Source: Lactobacillales bacterium (GTDB taxonomy: Bacteria > Bacillota > Bacilli > Lactobacillales > Streptococcaceae). Taken from it: a stretch of DNA of 64,000 nucleotides. Positions 62,265 through 64,000 of the stretch are shown piece after piece; positions within the stretch are counted from its first letter, which is position 1, and every line of letters begins with the position of its first letter. The stretch covers positions 1 through 64,000 of the forward strand of contig JAISJD010000035.1 in NCBI GenBank assembly GCA_031261705.1, given 5' to 3'. The position numbers were made by a program, and so were the translations under genes. The notes beneath the pieces are model-generated. The model ran no database searches and had not been told where the DNA came from. It saw only the letters and a program-made list of their open reading frames with translations.

Positions 62265-64000
62265 TTAATAAACAATATTCATAATTTTTTCATTTGGAAA
62301 AATCTTTCCCTCTTCAAATTCATCAATTATTGATAAATAATTTTTGTCATTTGTTACCACAGTTAATACAGTCGGATTAAATCCTGCTGCTTTCACTTTT
62401 TCTATCTCAAATTTTGCGATACATTCTCCAGCTTTTACTTTGTCTCCTTTTTTTACGAAGTTCTCAAAATACTGACCTTTCAAAGCTACAGTATCAATTC
62501 CTAAATGAATCAATATCTCCTCGCCATTCTTGCCTACTAACCCAATCGCATGTTTTGTATCAAAAACAAATTCAACTTCTCCATCTATTGGAGAGACAAT
62601 TTTTTCATCTGTTGGCATAATAGCAATCGTCCTGCCTAACAATTGATTAGCAAACGTATCATCTGGAACCTCTGAAAGCTGAAGGAGTTCCCCTTGGACA
62701 GGGCTGTGGATTTCGCATGTTCCTTGGGCTAATTTATTATTATTTGTTTTTTCATTTTCAGACTTATCTTCAAGCAAATCTTTACGGAAAACGGTTGTTG
62801 CAAGTAAAGTTGTAAGTGTAAATGTTGAAACTAACGTAACAGCTAATCCGACTAAAAATCCTAAAGTTGAACCTTTTCCAAGGTAAACTGGAATAGAAAG
62901 GACACTAGGCATAGCTGATGCAAAAGCACGAGCGTGTAAGGAACTAGCAAAGGCTGAACCTAACCCGCCACCAAGCGAAGCACCAATAAATGCAGCTTTA
63001 TATTTAACCAACACTCCATATAATGCAGGCTCTGTAATTCCTAAAAAACCAGACAGAGAAGAAGAGATTGCTATTTGTTTCATTTTTTTATTCTTTAATA
63101 TTAAGAACATGGCAAAAGGTGCCGTCGCCTGAGCCATTGTTGAAAGGTAAGAGAACGCTGCCATGGATGAGTACCCATAAGAAGCAATTTGTTGTTGAAC
63201 AATTGGACGAAGAGCATGGTGCATTCCAACCAAGACCATAAACGGACGAAGTGTTCCAATAACTAAACCAGATAGGAAAGGAGAAAAGTCAATTAAACCT
63301 TGTAATCCTCTAGCTACGACTTCCCCAATTTCAAATCCGAGTGGGGCAATTGCAAATAACATGATAGGTACCACGGTTAGCAACGTGAATAGGGGTGCTA
63401 AAATTGCAGTTGTCATTGATGGTAATTTTTCTTCTAAGAAGTTATAGACGTATTTCATTACTAAGACGCCTAATAAAATCGGTACAATAGACTGTGCGTA
63501 GTTAATAACCGGAATGTTTACGAGGTTCAAAAATCGGACAGATTTCATTTCACCCGCTAAAGCAGCGTTCACCATTGACGGATAAAGTAGAGCACCTGCA
63601 AGAGCCATCGCCATATATTCATTCGTATTAAATCTTTTGGCAGCACTTGCTGCAATTAAGAATGGGAAGAAATAGAACATTGAATCACAGGTAATATTCA
63701 GTATGAAGTATGTTCCGCTCTCAGGATTTAGCATTTTCAGTGTGACAAACAGATACATTAACCCTTTTAACATCCCGCCACCAATTATTGGTGGTAAACT
63801 TGGAACTAGAATCGCTGAGAGTGTGTTAACAATGCGGCTAAAGATATTCACTTTTTCTTGAGATTTCACCTCCTCTTTTTCAGATTGATTTGGAAGAAGA
63901 TTCATTACTTCGTGGTAGACCTTTTTTACTTTTGAACCGATAATCACTTGAAACTGTCCAGCCTGTTTTTGGATTCCCATGACACCATCAAGATTTGATA
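62265..64000 (-). CDS. Beta-glucoside PTS EIIBCA (5' end outside window)
   Basis: The reading frame enters from the right edge and stays open past ATG 63980: codons upstream read S-N-L-D-G-V. The EIIB domain is therefore cut, and its catalytic Cys is outside. The visible part (571 aa from the first Met) has the EIIC membrane domain, with about ten segments and the G-I-T-E-P-A-L-Y-G motif. The C-terminal EIIA has H-L-G-I-D-T-V-A-L, with the phosphorylatable His. The likely substrates are beta-glucosides or similar sugars. The NagB-like gene follows. Confidence 0.92.
   Translation of the reverse strand, partial: SNLDGVMGIQKQAGQFQVIIGSKVKKVYHEVMNLLPNQSEKEEVKSQEKVNIFSRIVNTLSAILVPSLPPIIGGGMLKGLMYLFVTLKMLNPESGTYFILNITCDSMFYFFPFLIAASAAKRFNTNEYMAMALAGALLYPSMVNAALAGEMKSVRFLNLVNIPVINYAQSIVPILLGVLVMKYVYNFLEEKLPSMTTAILAPLFTLLTVVPIMLFAIAPLGFEIGEVVARGLQGLIDFSPFLSGLVIGTLRPFMVLVGMHHALRPIVQQQIASYGYSSMAAFSYLSTMAQATAPFAMFLILKNKKMKQIAISSSLSGFLGITEPALYGVLVKYKAAFIGASLGGGLGSAFASSLHARAFASAMPSVLSIPVYLGKGSTLGFLVGLAVTLVSTFTLTTLLATTVFRKDLLEDKSENEKTNNNKLAQGTCEIHSPVQGELLQLSEVPDDTFANQLLGRTIAIMPTDEKIVSPIDGEVEFVFDTKHAIGLVGKNGEEILIHLGIDTVALKGQYFENFVKKGDKVKAGECIAKFEIEKVKAAGFNPTVLTVVTNDKNYLSIIDEFEEGKIFPNEKIMNIVY

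Overview
The window is 64 kb of a low-GC Firmicutes chromosome. It is most likely from Lactobacillales and close to Enterococcaceae. The evidence is the gene order divIC-yabR-tilS-hpt-ftsH, the rpoY-rnjA pair, tsaB with two rimI copies and tsaD, an EfrAB-like ABC exporter pair, an agr/fsr-type quorum system, T-box and THF riboswitch leaders, and consistent Gram-positive promoters, Shine-Dalgarno sites and U-tailed terminators. The species cannot be named from this sequence alone.

Layout. 1-207: one end of an ISL3-type insertion sequence. 374-9.6 kb: cell division, tRNA lysidinylation, purine salvage, FtsH, an alpha carbonic anhydrase, zwf and a DtxR/MntR regulator. 9.9-15.9 kb: glutamate synthase gltBD. 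16-18.9 kb: a small anchored protein, an oxidoreductase and a DEAD-box helicase. 19.0-21.4 kb: a decayed accessory patch with two tRNA-Arg genes and three pseudogenes (small membrane protein, lipoprotein, Fic). The second tRNA-Arg (UCU) is split at its anticodon by a 278-nt group I intron, the most remarkable object in the window. 21.6-23.9 kb: tatD-rnmV-rsmA. 24-27.7 kb: three leader-controlled transcripts: an ECF S-component behind a tandemly repeated structured leader with no class I recognise, asnB behind a T-box, and folT behind a THF riboswitch. 27.8-29.7 kb: RNase J1 and RpoY. 30-33.5 kb: a heterodimeric ABC exporter. 33.6-38.2 kb: the t6A genes tsaB/tsaD with two RimI acetyltransferases, then a dipeptidase.

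38.3-42.9 kb is a complete agrBDCA operon on the minus strand, including a 54-aa AgrD. Beside it lies a decayed accessory patch: a LytTR-domain remnant, FsrA-like direct repeats before a broken small peptide gene, a small membrane protein with a degenerate second copy, and a stand-alone AgrA-type receiver that has lost its phospho-acceptor aspartate. 43-47 kb: a phosphoesterase, queG and a GadC-like permease. 47-53.7 kb: rpsB without tsf, a GtrB/GtrA-type glycosylation pair, galE, gpsA, galU and a HAD phosphatase. 53.8-59.4 kb: a membrane GDPD, a 2-hydroxyacid dehydrogenase, a lactonase, and an SrlB-like protein without its phospho-histidine overlapping an AI-2E family permease. 59.6-64 kb: an MBL hydrolase, lipoate ligase, a NagB-like isomerase and a beta-glucoside PTS running off the window.

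How it fits together. Nitrogen metabolism (GltBD, T-box-controlled AsnB) and carbon entry (Zwf, lactonase, PTS with the NagB-like enzyme) sit among housekeeping translation and tRNA-modification genes (TilS, TsaB/TsaD, QueG, RsmA, RNase M5). The accessory content is confined to the two tRNA-Arg genes and the agr region.
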